Positions 46,099 to 58,626 of a stretch of DNA of 64,000 nucleotides are shown one piece after another (positions within the stretch are counted from its first letter, which is position 1; every line of letters begins with the position of its first letter). Made by a program: the position numbers and the translations under genes. Under the pieces are notes generated by a model. It was not told the DNA's origin. It worked only from the letters and a program-made list of their open reading frames with translations, and made no database searches. The DNA comes from Aplectana chamaeleonis (lineage: Eukaryota > Nematoda > Chromadorea > Rhabditida > Cosmocercidae): NCBI GenBank assembly GCA_029168955.1, contig JAPDOI010001743.1:62001-126000 (forward strand), read 5' to 3'.

Positions 46099-46287
46099 CG
46101 GTGCTATGTGGCCGGGGGTGAGAATGGCGCGATGCATTTGGCCAAGCCCATTTAACCGTGACGCACTAAATTTGAGCACCTAACAAGGTTTCTCTGCCCT
46201 GCCAAAATCAGGAGCGTCTTGAGGCACGGCAAAATTGGCGTGGCCAAGCGAGATACAACGGTGTCCACCCTGGCCACATATAGCGCC
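46099..46287. repeat. Short inverted-end element
   Basis: GGTGCTATGTGGCCGGGGGTG is mirrored by CACCCTGGCCACATATAGCGCC about 160 bp away. It is possibly a small MITE. The flanks do not give a clear target duplication. Confidence 0.5.
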
Positions 46288-48984
46288 CTGTCACCCTGGA
46301 AATATGTTGAAATTCAAGATGCCACAAGGTAGCTGAGTTGAATACAAAACTTAGGTGTCAGGCAGGAATCATGCCGAAAATAAGGCATCAGAACATTCTA
46401 AAAACATCAAAGTTGAAATTCAGTAATCAAGCGGTTCTCAGGACAGCGACGAATTGGTCGATCGAAGCCGTAATGTGGTTTGGGAGCCGAATGCAGTGAA
46501 TTGATTAGGCAGAGCCTAGCCCTGAAGTCATTTTTTCTTTCGTGGCAAACGTGAAGGCAGAGCCGTGTCGAAATTTCTCTATTTCGTCCCGAAGTGGCAG
46601 AAAAGGCCGCCTCTCAAATCACCGATCGTGCGAGCAGGTAAATCAAGCAGTTTGAAAGCAACCGTCCAATCAAATAAGAAACAGATATCACACAACGTCA
46701 TATTGGCTTATGTATGTCGTGGAAGTAGGAAAATAGAAGGCGAGGCTTTTATAATGCGCAACCAACAAGCGAGCGCAGAGCCAAGCGTGCGGCACAATTA
46801 TCCAAACTCGGAATGATCACGATTGTCGAATTCTCGTCCTCGGCTTGTAGCTTTTCGCGATTGAGGTTGACGGGTCCGTGACGTTTAGGCCGAAAAAATC
46901 TAGGGCGCATACAGGGCAGAGACAGTGTTGAAAACTAATTAACTGTTTACTATTAACGCTAATGCTTTGGATTTTTTAATTCCAGAAGTTATTTCTGCCA
47001 CATTTGAGGCTTTTCACGCCTAAATTTCGAGTGGCACTTTTCTCACATGCGAATTAGAAAAAACGGCTTCCTTTGCGTCTCTATCCGCCTTCGGCCTAAA
47101 CTTCAGCCACCCAGGCTGCTAGTCGGTGGCCCAGTGGTATTTTCAGGCTGCGGCTCTTTTTCAGCTATCTCGGCTCGATTGAGCCCCTCAAGCTTGGGTA
47201 ATCAGATCAATAACCTAATCTTCTTGTGGTACAAATGATGTGAGAGAGGTGGAATAAAATCGGCATGACACTCATGAGAAGCAAAGTAACCCGCCCCTGC
47301 AACCCAAAAAAGTGGCAAGTGTGGCTTAGAATGATGAGAATTTGGGGGGGGGTTCGAAATAAGTGACATGGCCGTCCTTTGCGCCCTGCGCTCAAAAATA
47401 CTCACGTCAGCCTCTGTTTACGGGGCAGTTTTTGTTTTTATACACATGCGCCAGTTTCGCTGACAATATCTGCATTCAGAACTACACTCTTGATCTTTTC
47501 GTCCTGGTGGTATCGATGAGGATTTGTATGGTGTGCTGCCTTCGAATACGATTCATTTATATCTCATGACCGCGCTACCCAACGTAGGGATCATTATGGC
47601 TACTTTAACCTCCAGGTTAATGTGAAGCATTTCGCTCAAGCGATCCGCAAAAAGTACTGCATTCGCACAATAAGTTGCATGGCAATTGTTCGCTTACCGA
47701 AAACAAGTAAAATAATTTTCATTTAAGACCTCTTTCAGTTGAGGTCTGACGTCGAGACTCGTTGCAATGGCTCCCTTCTCGGCTACAACAGTATCTTCGA
47801 TCAGAACCTAACGCCTCTATCGCGTTCCTTTTCTTTTGAATGGGCTTGGATGTTTCTGAGCGAAAAGTATAATTGCTTTATAAAAGGTGTGCTGCTAAGA
47901 GGATATGGCACATGCTAACGCGCCAAAGGGAATTTCCTTCCGGAAAATGATCAAAAGTGCTTTTTTGTGAATACCCGTGCGAGTACTCGTATGTTTAGCA
48001 TGTAATAATAGCTTGAATGCTCGGCTACATCTTTTACTCTCTTTTCATTGAGTGGAGAGGAAAGGTTCCTCAAGGTAGCGACAAGGAAATGCTCACGGAG
48101 ACGAAGTCCAGAGAACTGTAATTTGCGTTTGCATCGCTGTTCGAAAGGCAACTGGAAGCAAAAATCAAAGAGGCGAAGGTATTCAGTTCTGAAAATTTAT
48201 CGAAAGACGTTGGGTAGCTATACTTTCCTTCTCTGAATCCGCAAAAGGATGTTGCGAAGTGTTCATTCTGGAAGTTACCTACTATACCGACCAGGTCATG
48301 AACCGGCTGTGTTCGTGGCCGGTGGCAACCCTGTGTATTTGCTGTTTATGCCCGGTTTTCATTTCTCACTACGAGGTAGTGGAGTATCGTCAGTCAATAT
48401 TTCATTTAAAATTCTCGTAAACGAGATGGTGCTCGTTTTGAGCGGTGTATTTAAATGCATATTGACCGGTTGTGTTGATCGAATATGGAGGGGACAGGCA
48501 AAGCACAAGCTAGAGCAAAATAATAGCAAAAGCATGCGCATTTATCTTTGACTCTGTCATTTGGCTTGATACTGCCGCTTCTCCAGTGTGTATTGAATAC
48601 ATGAATTTCTTCTCCTGAATATTTTTTACAGTAAGGATATACAGAATGTGCAAGTGAGTACAGGCTATAAAACGGCGAAATTCACAAGGTTCTTACGTGT
48701 GCTGGTGCGGAGCGGAGGTTAGAGACAGTGAGAGAGCAGAGGGCAGACGGAGGCCCAGGCGACGCGCGCGCCGCTCGCACCTCGATTGATGTGTATTTCG
48801 ACGTTTTATAGAGGGTACCTGGAATCCTCCCGCTGGCCCGCTAATACTAAGAAGCGTGCGCGGTAATCGAAAATGGTGGATATAGACCAGGAATGCGTGT
48901 TCTTGTAAACACATTAGACAATCCCAGGAGGGAACACCGAAAAAATAACAGCAGCGCCGGTTTTTGCGCTACACCGACCTCAAG
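46288..48984. other. No gene recognised
   Basis: Short frames only, the longest 100 codons at 48249-48551, with no family signature. Confidence 0.35.
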
Positions 48985-50745
48985 TAGGTCTTATTTCATT
49001 TCATTTCATTTATTACATGGGAACCCGTGTGAACGATAACAACACAAAACAAGAGAAAAAAAACGAACCGCCACCCTAAAATTCAGTGTTCCCGATAAAT
49101 TTCGGTGAAAAGGACGCGAAAGATGGGTCCTCCCTTGTTCACGTTGATTTTTGAGCGTGGAGGAATTGATCGCTATGAAGGATGATAGCATTCAATGCAA
49201 TCAAGCGATCAGCTCACTTATCAGCACTTCCTTGATTTGATCAATCGTGTAATCTGAGTCTTCACTTGTTCATTTCGAGGGGGCGGATTGGGAGTACTGG
49301 GCGGTTCTGGTACACCAAAACGCTTGTTCGCAGCCGTTAATTTGTCACTTTGGCTCGTTTTCTACCGCTCTTTCAACACTGGGAGTCTAGGGTCCTTCTC
49401 GCTTATAATTTCACTACGGTAAGTCACCGATGAAGATCATCGTGAACGCTGCCCTGCCTTTAACGAGGAATGGCAAGATACAAGACTATATGATAAATAA
49501 CAATTGCAAAACGTGCGACCCAGCGAAGTACGAGACCCTATAAAGATCACTATTGGGACAACAGATAGCTCTCAAGCGTCTCTTTGAAAGTAGTGAGTGT
49601 CCGAATTACTAAGCCTAACCGTAGGAGTTTGTCGAAAACAGAACCCGCTCTATCGACAAAAAAGTGCAGTCTGACATTACACCCAGCCCCAACAAGCGCC
49701 AAATTCACCGGCGCCCACCTAGTGGTTGACGGCCTCAGGTTGAACAGCCGGCTAGCCTCGATACCAGCACACCTATGAACGATCTTATACATCATAACCA
49801 TATCAAACTTTCGTCTCCTGTACTCTAAAGTGGTTAGGCCTAACCTGGCATTTCCGGTCACATGGGTCACGTTCCGATCCGCATGAATCCAACCGGTTCT
49901 GAAAAAGAGCCTACGCGTAAAAGTATTCTAGAACTTTTCCAGTGCTTCGACCGATCCCCTTTTCTAAGGATTGAAAATTACAGTACCGTATACCACCAGA
50001 GACCTAATGTATGTTTATAGACTTCAACAAGTACTGTCGGATCGGTAGTAGAGAGCGCTGTAAATACACTATGCACAATTCCGCTCGCCTTGGAAGCAAC
50101 CAAAGCCCTTTATGAGAAATCCAAGATCCATATTCGCTCAACTGCTTACCGTCAACACTATAGAGACCAATCACTCGACTCTTTCCAAGCTTCATGACTT
50201 CAGTCTTCTCACTGGACAGCGGTAAGTTCCATTCGTGGGACCATTTGCCAACATCATCAAGAGCCGTTTGCAGGCACCCAGAATTCTCCGCGGTCAAAAT
50301 CGGCTTGTACAATTTGAAATCATCAGCGAATGCCGAACAGCCAACATTATACGGAGAAATAAATCCAGGGACTTCATAGGTATAAATATTGAAAAGAACC
50401 GGCGAAAGCACTCCACTCTGAGGTACACCGCTCAGAACTGAAGGCGCAGCGTTAAGCCGAACTCTGAAGGTTCTACCAATGGGAAAGGCCCGAATCCAGG
50501 CCACTATCCGCGGGTGAATGCCCACTACTTCAAGTTTGGTTACCAATTTACAGTGGGAAACTCTGTCAAATGCTTTGGAGAAGTTAAGATAAATAACATC
50601 CACACCAATATCATTGTCGAGCGCCCGAGTCCAGTCGTCTAGTGACTGCAGCATTCCAGGAATGGTTGAATTATTCTTCTGGAACCCGTGTTGGTGCTGC
50701 GAGATGATGGAATGCTCTTCCAAATAAGCCACATTTCTTTTCTTT
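48985..50745 (-). pseudogene. CR1-type LINE copy, 5'-truncated and inactive
   Basis: On the minus strand, frame 50004-50732 carries RT: GFQKNNST (residues 16-23), YLNFSKAFDRV (48-58), SGVPQSGVLSPVLF (101-114) and AFADD (134-138). The first Asp of motif A, the catalytic one, is Asn here (residue 50), and PQG has become PQS, so it would not be active. After a shift, frame 49550-49870 gives the C-terminal part (GLTTLEYRRRKFDMVMMYKI). The 3' UTR contains repeat R1 (49105-49465) and ends in an AAATG repeat at about 48990-49012. There is no endonuclease or ORF1, so it was probably truncated on insertion. Confidence 0.82.
49105..49465 (+). repeat. Dispersed repeat R1, copy 2, inside the CR1 3' UTR
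   Basis: It aligns with 2400-2760. It ends GTGAACGCTGCCCTGCCTTTAA, like the MITE ends in this window. It lies between the LINE stop and its tail repeat, so it inserted after the LINE. Confidence 0.72.
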
Positions 50746-50879
50746 ATCGAGGAGATTCTTTTTGAACGAGAACGCGTGCCTTTAGAAACGTGTGCCCACA
50801 GAGTAGAAGTTAAGTGTTCTAGCAGGATGCCACCTTACAAGACGAGAGAGTACCGGAGTGATGCAAGACCAATTTCATA

Positions 50880-51211
50880 GGCTTCAACGGATGAGCTCAA
50901 GCTGCAAATCTGGAGCGAAAAAACCGCGGGGTTTTTTTATTCCGAGTTGTTGTCGGCAGCAAAGGCATCGGCAGAAAAATTGCTCTTTGAATTCGTTGAA
51001 CAAAGCCTACCAGAAGTTCTGAAAGGAGAAGTTGTCATTGCCCCTCCGAAGCACTTCAACATCTGCGTCGACGGAGGTTTCATTTTTGCACGATTGTGAA
51101 ATTGGAAAGATCTCTCGGGCAATGCCTTCAAAGGTGGCTCCAAGTATCCGATGGACCATATAGGGTCCTTAGTCTCTGAAGTATGCCACGTTTTCGCTGG
51201 AAGCGATTAAG
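50880..51211 (+). pseudogene. Coding-like segment, family unknown, one in-frame stop
   Basis: One plus frame is open from about 50880 (after CATAG, which could be a splice acceptor). It contains LKLQIWSEKTAGFFYSELL, AEKLLFEFVEQSLPEVLKGE and VVIAPPKHFNICVDGGFIFA, then a TGA at 51090. It continues in the same frame with NWKDLSGNAFKGGSKYPMDH to a TAA at 51209-51211. The composition looks like a soluble globular protein. No ATG starts it, so it is an exon or a gene remnant. I do not recognise a family. It abuts the truncated LINE on its left. Confidence 0.45.
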
Positions 51212-51827
51212 ACATGAAAAGTGTCGAGTTTCCGCTCCAAGCAATTTAAATACTCAATAGCATTATATTTAGCCTCCCTGTGTTAAGCAATTAGTGTATT
51301 GTCATTTACGAGGTACATAAAAGCTGAGATAAAAATACTTTTGTACTTTTGAAGTGCATGACAGTCGTTAAAAAGTTTGAGATGGTAAGAGTGCCATATT
51401 AGGTCAGGAAACACTTCTCTGGAATTTTTCCTTTCGCTTGTACAGTCTAATTGTTAAATATGTTCCTCTCTTGAATAAGCAATAAGACTGTACTAGAAAT
51501 TGGATAGTTACTTCAATTTTGAGTACTCGCAACAGTACTACTTGTTTTCCCAAGAAATCTTTAGAGTAGTCTAGTTGGGCAGTCTTACAGTCTCAAAGTC
51601 ATTTTTTGACTGAAAGCGCGATGGCGCACTGATAGTCGGCGTGGATTTAGCTTCATGCCTGTGCTAGAGAACTGTGTACGGGAAGATCTGTCGAGTCTGA
51701 CCTGTATAAGCTGGGGGCTGAAGGTCTCCTTCCTAGAAAGCGGGAGAATAATTTTTTGGTAAACATGAGAGAAGGCTTAGGCTGACACGTTGCGTGCGCA
51801 CCCTTTGAGGCGCCTGAATTCAATTCA
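51212..51827. other. No feature seen
   Basis: AT-rich, with no supported gene or repeat end. Confidence 0.4.
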
Positions 51828-52577
51828 AAGACACAGTCCAACCTCAGGGGTCAGATTTTTATATCATAATCCGCCCGACTTGAATAGCAACGGGGGTGTG
51901 CGGCAACTGCCTTTTACCGATTGCCGTTTGCTTCCATTTTTCGGGTTTGCCGTTGCCGTTGGCCGAAATTTCCGTCTAAAATGGCAAATTTTCGACAAAA
52001 ATACGTAAAACAACAGGATTCTCCCTCAACGCAGTTTCTGAGTTGGTCAGCAATTCGAAGCTGCTGCAGATAATTATTTTGACTAGTTCCAGCTCATATA
52101 ATGTGTAATTGTACTCGTTCAATCGGTAGCTAATGAAAATATTTTGACTAGGAGAAGTTCGTTAGGAATCTAAGTTGTATGGGAGCCTTTTTCTTTTTTA
52201 TCATCAAGTTCTCTACCCTTAGAAATGCCGAAACTGAAAAAATTTGCAGAAAGCATTCCGATTCCTGCAAGTCCTAAGAGTACAAAACTAAGTGATAACA
52301 AAGTTGTAGCGTAAAAGCAGCCTTCTTAGACATTTGATCCAGTTGAGAACTTGTGTAAATCGGTCCTTTCATCATCAGGTTGGTTAGCTGATGGTAATAA
52401 TTGGGACAAGAGGTTGATTGATCAATTCTGCTAGTACCTTATCCGGCTTTCTTAATTTGATCAATGTTCGCAGCGGTCTTTCAAAGCAGTGTTCTATAAT
52501 ATTTTTGATTTTGAGATAATTAGCTGAACGAAGAATTGACTGGCAGGGCTGAGTCTGTTTAGAAACCGAACTTGGAC

Positions 52578-52643
52578 GTGGTGTGCTCGCCCCACTCACT
52601 TTCTCGGTAGCTAAAGGGAAAGTGGGTGGGACGGGCACACCAC
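52578..52643. repeat. Palindromic segment inside the hAT-like core, copy 2
   Basis: GTGGTGTGCTCGCCCCACTC is mirrored by AGTGGGTGGGACGGGCACAC. It is the counterpart of 11559-11622. Confidence 0.75.
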
Positions 52644-52984
52644 ATTCAAGTCTTGGGGCCGTATAAAGCGGCTTACTGCTCGCTTTTGGTCGAAATTATA
52701 GTTGTAGTAGGCCTCGTGCCGGCTTGTAGGCCGAATACACAGAAAGGGAGGCGCGCAAGAGCAGATATTAGATCGACGTGTTTCTGAAACTCTTGATTTT
52801 CAATGAAAATTGGAAGACTGTTTTTAACGCGAGCACTGCATTCAACTGAACTAGTCTCACTCCGTTCTTGTAACCTCAAAAAAGAAACCATTTAATCGCA
52901 GTTTGAAGTGAGTGAAATAAAGAAGCTTGAGCCTACCACTTCCTAATAACAGCAAAAATTGTGAGTGACTCCCGTCATACCCTA

Positions 52985-55403
52985 CGGGGCCGAATAGGGT
53001 CTCGCCGCGCATAGGCGCGGCAGCATGGTGTGCAGCCGTATCGATCAAGCGGCGCCGCGAGGGCGGCGCGGCGAGATCGATTAGACTAGGTCAGGGCCGA
53101 ATCTGGCAGCGGCCGCCGCCGGCGGCTGCCGCATGGCCAGGCGGCGCCGCCTTGCAACCCCGAGCGGTGCTGCGAAGTGGCGCGGCGACAGTAGACGGTC
53201 GGGCCCGCTTTCCATGGTTGAGTGGTCAAATATATATGTTTGTGAGGTAAATTTCTGTTTACCGGGGTGCTTACATCATGTTCACTTCTAGTCATAGGAT
53301 TTTGGGCTCGTGAAACCTAATTTTTGAAGAGTTTCAAAGATTTTGACACAAATTCAAGGGCTATTTTTTACTAAACTTCGAATTCGAAAATATCCACGTA
53401 ACTTTTGAACAACGTCCTTCTAAGTTTCCATTTCAGAAACTTATTTTCAGCTGGAAGCAGATCTTCTATGAATACCTAATTTTCGAAAAGTACAGTCGCC
53501 TCGATAAGTAATAGTGAGTAAAAGACATGAACAGTAGACACTAGGTTTCGAATGAATTATTAATTCGATTACCATGTTTTTATAATACGTCGAATGAATG
53601 AATAGTTTGGATAACTACTTTTGTAAAAACCTCTGATTGATGGGTTTTTTGAACAAACCTTTTTCATTGTAAAATCACCAAATGAGTAAATGTACTTGAA
53701 TGAGAAATTCTAAGAATTTCCGAATGAATGAGTTTTGTCGAATTTTTGCAAACATTGAATAAATTATTAAATTTGAACTATCGAATTGGGACTCTCGAAT
53801 ATTTTTTGAAAATTTTGATAACTTGTCCTTTCTATTCGATTCGAATATTCGGAAAAATCGGTCCGTATATTCCGAAACAAAAATAGATTTTCGAATTATT
53901 TCTGAATAGTAAATGAATATTCCCCACCCATTTTTTCAGCGGCAGAAAGTATTCGAATGCCGTAACCCAAAACTGCGCGAATATTCGGAAAGTTGAATAT
54001 TTCAGTTACTCTGCCAACGCGTAGCTAGATGCCTCCGAGGGCGCGGCCTAAAACGCCGCCCCATTCCATGTAGCGAGAATTCACGGCTTTTAGCTACGAT
54101 AGCTAAAACCCGCACATTCTTGTGTCGAGGCTAAAAGGGTGCTAATTCTGCGCGTATTCTACGTAAAAACGAAGGCTAAATTCGAACCATTGCTCTCTCT
54201 CTGACGCTAAACCCGTATATTCTCGCTATAATTTTGTAGCGAGCATCTACGGATTTAGCGACAGCATGTGTTGAAATGCAATCTTAAACCCGCGCTGGGT
54301 ACGCGGAATGCAGGGATGCCGTTTGAACAGTGTTCGCCGAGACATGTCCCTGAATGATTATTTGACACTCTGTGGGTGGTCGTGGAGGGTGACCCCGTGT
54401 CGCTCTCTGGAAGACCTTGCTAGGGATTGTTTTGGCCGCTGGTATGCTGCAGACCGTGGGGACAAAACGGCGACGCGCGGTCGCAGCGCAGATCGCCTTT
54501 TTAGTTTGGATCAAGACTGGGTGGGTCTATCGACCGAGTGCTGCAACGAGAATAAGCGTAGAATATGCGCGTGCTGTAGCTAAAATTTCACCAACTGAGG
54601 CTAAACTTTCCGTATTTTACGTAAATTCTCGTGTCAAAATTAGACCAGATGCCTCCGAAACCCTGGGCATCTCTGGTTTCCGTGTGAGGCATCTAGCTAC
54701 GCGTTGGCGGAGTACTGAAATAAAGCGAGTTTTCGAAGAACCTGTGAATCTGGAACCCCGAATGAATTGAATATCCGAGAAACCTATCAGTGCAGAATTC
54801 CGAAAGAATCAATCACTTTATAAAGCAAATATATAATATTCTGAATGAACCGAGGAAACTAAAAAAATCCCAATTCCCGAATGAATCGAATTTCACAAAA
54901 TACAACAAATGAATAGAATATTCCGATAGTTCGAATAATATTCGAGTAAGTTTTTCATTGGATCCCAAATCTGACGAATATGTAAGGTAAAATGTAACAA
55001 CTAAACGACTCTAACAATGAATGCAAGAACATGGATGGGGTGCACGTCGATCACGGAATCCTTTTTCAGGGAAGAAACCTAAAGTTTTGAAGTAGCTCTG
55101 TTTGCCAATGATTCCTGATACGTTGTTTTTTTTATCTGAACCACTGAACATGACCCAAGCCGCCGTAAAATTAAATCCAGCTCCAACTTGGCCAATCTGA
55201 ATATTACAATAATTTAATTCGAAACTTAAACGTCAGGTGCATAGCCCTGTACGTAGTACGCAAAAGCGCGTCGCCGCTCCAGTTTGCCGCGGCCCGTTCA
55301 TAGCATTTGGACATCGGCGGCGATGAGAAATCTTGTGCGGCGCGGCACGCCGCGCCGCTCCATCCTCCGCCGCTCCTTTCAGCGGCGGGACTCTATTCGA
55401 CCT
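52985..55403. mobile_element. GC-ended block inserted in the hAT-like core
   Basis: The block is absent from copy 1, where GTGACTCCGGTTATAACC runs straight into TAAACCGCGCGCTG. Its ends look inverted: GGGCCGAATAGGGTCTCGCC near 52988 against GGCGGGACTCTATTCGACCT near 55384. The first 230 bp and last 140 bp are very GC-rich (GGCGGCGCGGCG-type). The interior is AT-rich with degenerate GAATGAAT and CGAATATTCG motifs. The family is unknown. Confidence 0.5.
54003..54717. mobile_element. TIR element of 715 bp
   Basis: CAGTTACTCTGCCAACGCGT and ACGCGTTGGCGGAGTACTG are terminal inverted repeats. The inversion continues through AGCTAGATGCCTC, at least 33 bp with two mismatches. Inner segments with TTTAGCTACGATAGCTAAA and GCGTAGAATATGCGCG add further partial symmetry. 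No clear target duplication and no transposase were seen. Confidence 0.8.
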
Positions 55404-55550
55404 CTAAACCGCGCGCTGCTGATCGCGATGTGGACTGACTTTCGCTATCAAAGGACCAATCATCGCGTATTCGCATCGGCATGTCGTTCCGGTACCGGCC
55501 ACAGTCCTGAGGTCGGCTCACCTCCCATCGCACCAAGCTTGCTTTTTGTT

Positions 55551-58392
55551 TACAATACCCACCCTAAGTTTTGGCAAAAAGGCGAAAAAGGCGCGGAAAT
55601 TCGCTTTTTTCGTCTTTTGATCATAACTCGCTTCAAAGTGAACGATTTTCAAATTTGAAGACAGTTTTGGAATCAGCATTGATCCCTCTCTCTTTTTGAT
55701 CGATACGTGGCTTACTCTGAAACAATGCATATAGGGTTGACACAATCAATCGAGTGGGTGAGTATGAGCTGCTGAAATGTGTGACTGGGTCTACTCTAGT
55801 TTATTCGAATATTCGGTTCAGTTTTTCTTTTCATTTTACAATTTGTATTTTTATATTTTCAATTCTTTAAAAATTTAATCTCACTCTTCCTCTAGGTATT
55901 ATTTATTAGCTATTCATTCAGTTATTTGCTTCAAACGTTTTGGTTCTTAAATATTTTGGTTTTCTATTCGTATTTAATACGAATAGAAATTTGCTTTATT
56001 GGATTTTTATACAACTTTTTCACTGTAATTTGAATACTTTATAATTCAGTTTGATTACTATAACTATCGCTTTATCTGGAAAATGGTTTCCAATAACAAC
56101 GATAAAATATTATTCGGATATGAATCGTTTCAACTTTGACTTCAGACGAACATTTCATAACACTGAAAACTTTTAGAGTCTTCGATGTAGGAGCAAACTC
56201 AAGTTTCAGTTGTTTGTGTCAATATTGAGATTTTCTTGGAGTTATTATTTTCAAAATCCGAAATTACCATTCGTCGCCCTGATTTCTAGAATTTTTTCAA
56301 GTTTGTGAAAACAGTTATTTTTTGAAGTAGTTATGACATATTTCACCCTTCCATGAAGTTGAAATTCTTCAGAATCTATGAAACTTCAATCTGAAAAACA
56401 TTACCAATCGAATCTTGTCGTATTGTGAATTTCGAAACTGTCTCCATACCTGGGAAACAGTCAAGATTTACTTTTGATCCTGCCTGGTTTTGGATGAACT
56501 CCGCGCTGGCAATGGTCCCCTTAGCTGCCTGCGCCTCCACTACTTCCACTCTATCTACCTGTTCCTCTCGACGGTCTAACGCACTCCTCGCTCGAAGACA
56601 GTCCCGGAAAGGGATTGAATTTGAGCAGCGAAGATGGGCTAGAAAGACAGCGGTGGAAGAGTGCGGTCCTTGGAAAACCAATGTTCCGAAAGCATAATGG
56701 GTGGCTTCTGCAATGTTGGTGTGCAGGGACAGAGATAAAAGCAGTTAACGGTATGAAGGGCTGATTTTCGGACAGCTTCGGAGGGTGCAGAAAATGAAGC
56801 TTAACTGTGTGGGTGGCCAACATCATACGTGCATTTCGAGAAAATCGGAACAGGAACTAGTTCTATGGGTTGTCCTTTCCTGGGATTCCAGTCCCGTTCT
56901 CGAACTGTGCTATCGGTGAGTGAATCCTTAGTCGCAGACCATCCAGAAACCGACGCGCGCGGCCGCGGCGCATCACCGCACTGATGACTCCACCAAGCAA
57001 AAGGTGTGACTCAACCAACTAACTGCTCTTCGACAATTGCGGTCAGAAATTATTGAATACAAGGAGAAGGATCGGAATATAGAATTTTCATTTTCTCAAT
57101 TTCATAAAAATCACCCGCGAGCATTGCACCCACACGGATAAATGCTTTCTTTTCTGAACCCTCCGAAGCTGTCCGAAAAACAGCCCCTCATACAGTTAAC
57201 TGCTTTTTATCTCGTCCCCATACATCAACATTGCAGAAGCCACCCATTATGCTTTCGGAACATTGGTTTTCCAAGGACCGCACCTTCCACCGCTGTCTTT
57301 CTAGCCCATCTTCGCTGCTCAAATTCAATCCCTTTCCGGGACTGTCTTCGAGCGAGGAGTGCGTTATACCGTCGAGAGGAACAGGTAGATAGAGTGGAAG
57401 TAGTGGAGGCGCAGGCAGCTAAGGGGACCATTGCCAGCGCGGAGTTCATCCAAAACCAGGCAGGATCAAAGTAAATCTTGACTGTTTCCCAGGAATGGAG
57501 ACAGTTTCGAAATTCACAATACGACAAGATTCGATTGGTAATGTTTTTCAGGTTGAAGTTTCATAGATTCTGAAGAATTTCAACTTCATGGAAGGGTGAA
57601 ATATGTCATAACTACTTCAAAAAATAACTGTTTTCACAAACTTGAAAAAATTCTAGAAATCAGGGCGACGAATGGTAATTTCGGATTTTGAAAATAATAA
57701 CTCCAAGAAAAGTTCAATATTGAAACAAACAACTGAAACTTGAATTTGCTCCTACATCGAAGACTCTAAAAGTTTTCAGTGTTATGAAATGTTCGTCTGA
57801 AGTCAAAGTTGAAACGATTCATATCCGAATAATATTTTATCGTTGTTGTTGAAACCATTTTTCAGATAAAGCGATAGTTATAGTAATCAAACTGAATTAT
57901 AAAGTATTCAAATTACAGTGAAAATTCGTATAAAAATTCAATATAGTTAATTGAAATAAGTATTAAATACAAATAGAAAAACCAGAATAGTTAAGAACCA
58001 AAAAGTTTCAAGCAAATAACTGAATGAATAGCTAATAAATAATACCTAGAGGAAGAGTGAGATTAAATTTTTAAAGAATTGAAAATATAAAAAAATACAA
58101 ATTGTAAAATGAAAAGAAAAACTGAACCGAATATTCGAATAAACTAGAGTAGACCCAGTCACACATTTCAGCAGCTCATACTCACCCACTCGATTGATTG
58201 TGTCAACCCTATATGCATTGTTTCAGAAAAAGCCACGTATTGATCAAAAAGAAAGAGGGATCAATGCTGATTCCAAAACTGTCTTCAAATTTGAAAATCG
58301 TTCACTTTGAAGCGAGTTATGATCAAAAAGACGAAAAAAGCGAATTTCCGCGCTTTTTTTCGCCTTTGCCAAAACTTAGGGTGGGTATTGTA
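55551..58392. mobile_element. 2.84-kb near-perfect palindromic element
   Basis: The ends are TACAATACCCACCCTAAG and CTTAGGGTGGGTATTGTA; TA may be the target duplication. The left arm (55551 to about 56815) and right arm (about 57125-58392) are almost identical, with few substitutions and 1-nt indels, around a 310-bp unrelated spacer. Each arm carries the same protein-like frame read away from the centre: minus 56376-56681 (101 codons, VEVVEAQAAKGTIASAEFIQ) and plus 57142-57474. The right copy is cut by a 1-nt loss after QAGSK. The frame has no recognised family. The element sits in the hAT-like core. At the matching place in copy 1 (near 12200) it is absent. Confidence 0.85.
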
Positions 58393-58626
58393 CTTACCGC
58401 CCCGGATCGACTAGGCTTGATCGCGCCGGCCGCAAGCCCCTTTCAGACCAATTCCTTTGCGGATCTATCACACTTTGGTCTACTCAAAAAGACGCCCATC
58501 TTTTGAATCTCTACCATTGAATTGTACGGAAACAAATTAGAGGAGCGGAATTAAAAGAATTATCTTCAGCGAAAGATAAGCTTGCAGCCTTGTTGATCTT
58601 GATAGTGACTCCTGATCACCTGAGGG

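Noticed and set aside
55284..55658. 124-codon plus-strand frame
   Set aside because: It spans the border between the GC-rich block, the hAT-like core and the left arm of the palindrome, so it is stitched from unrelated transposon pieces.
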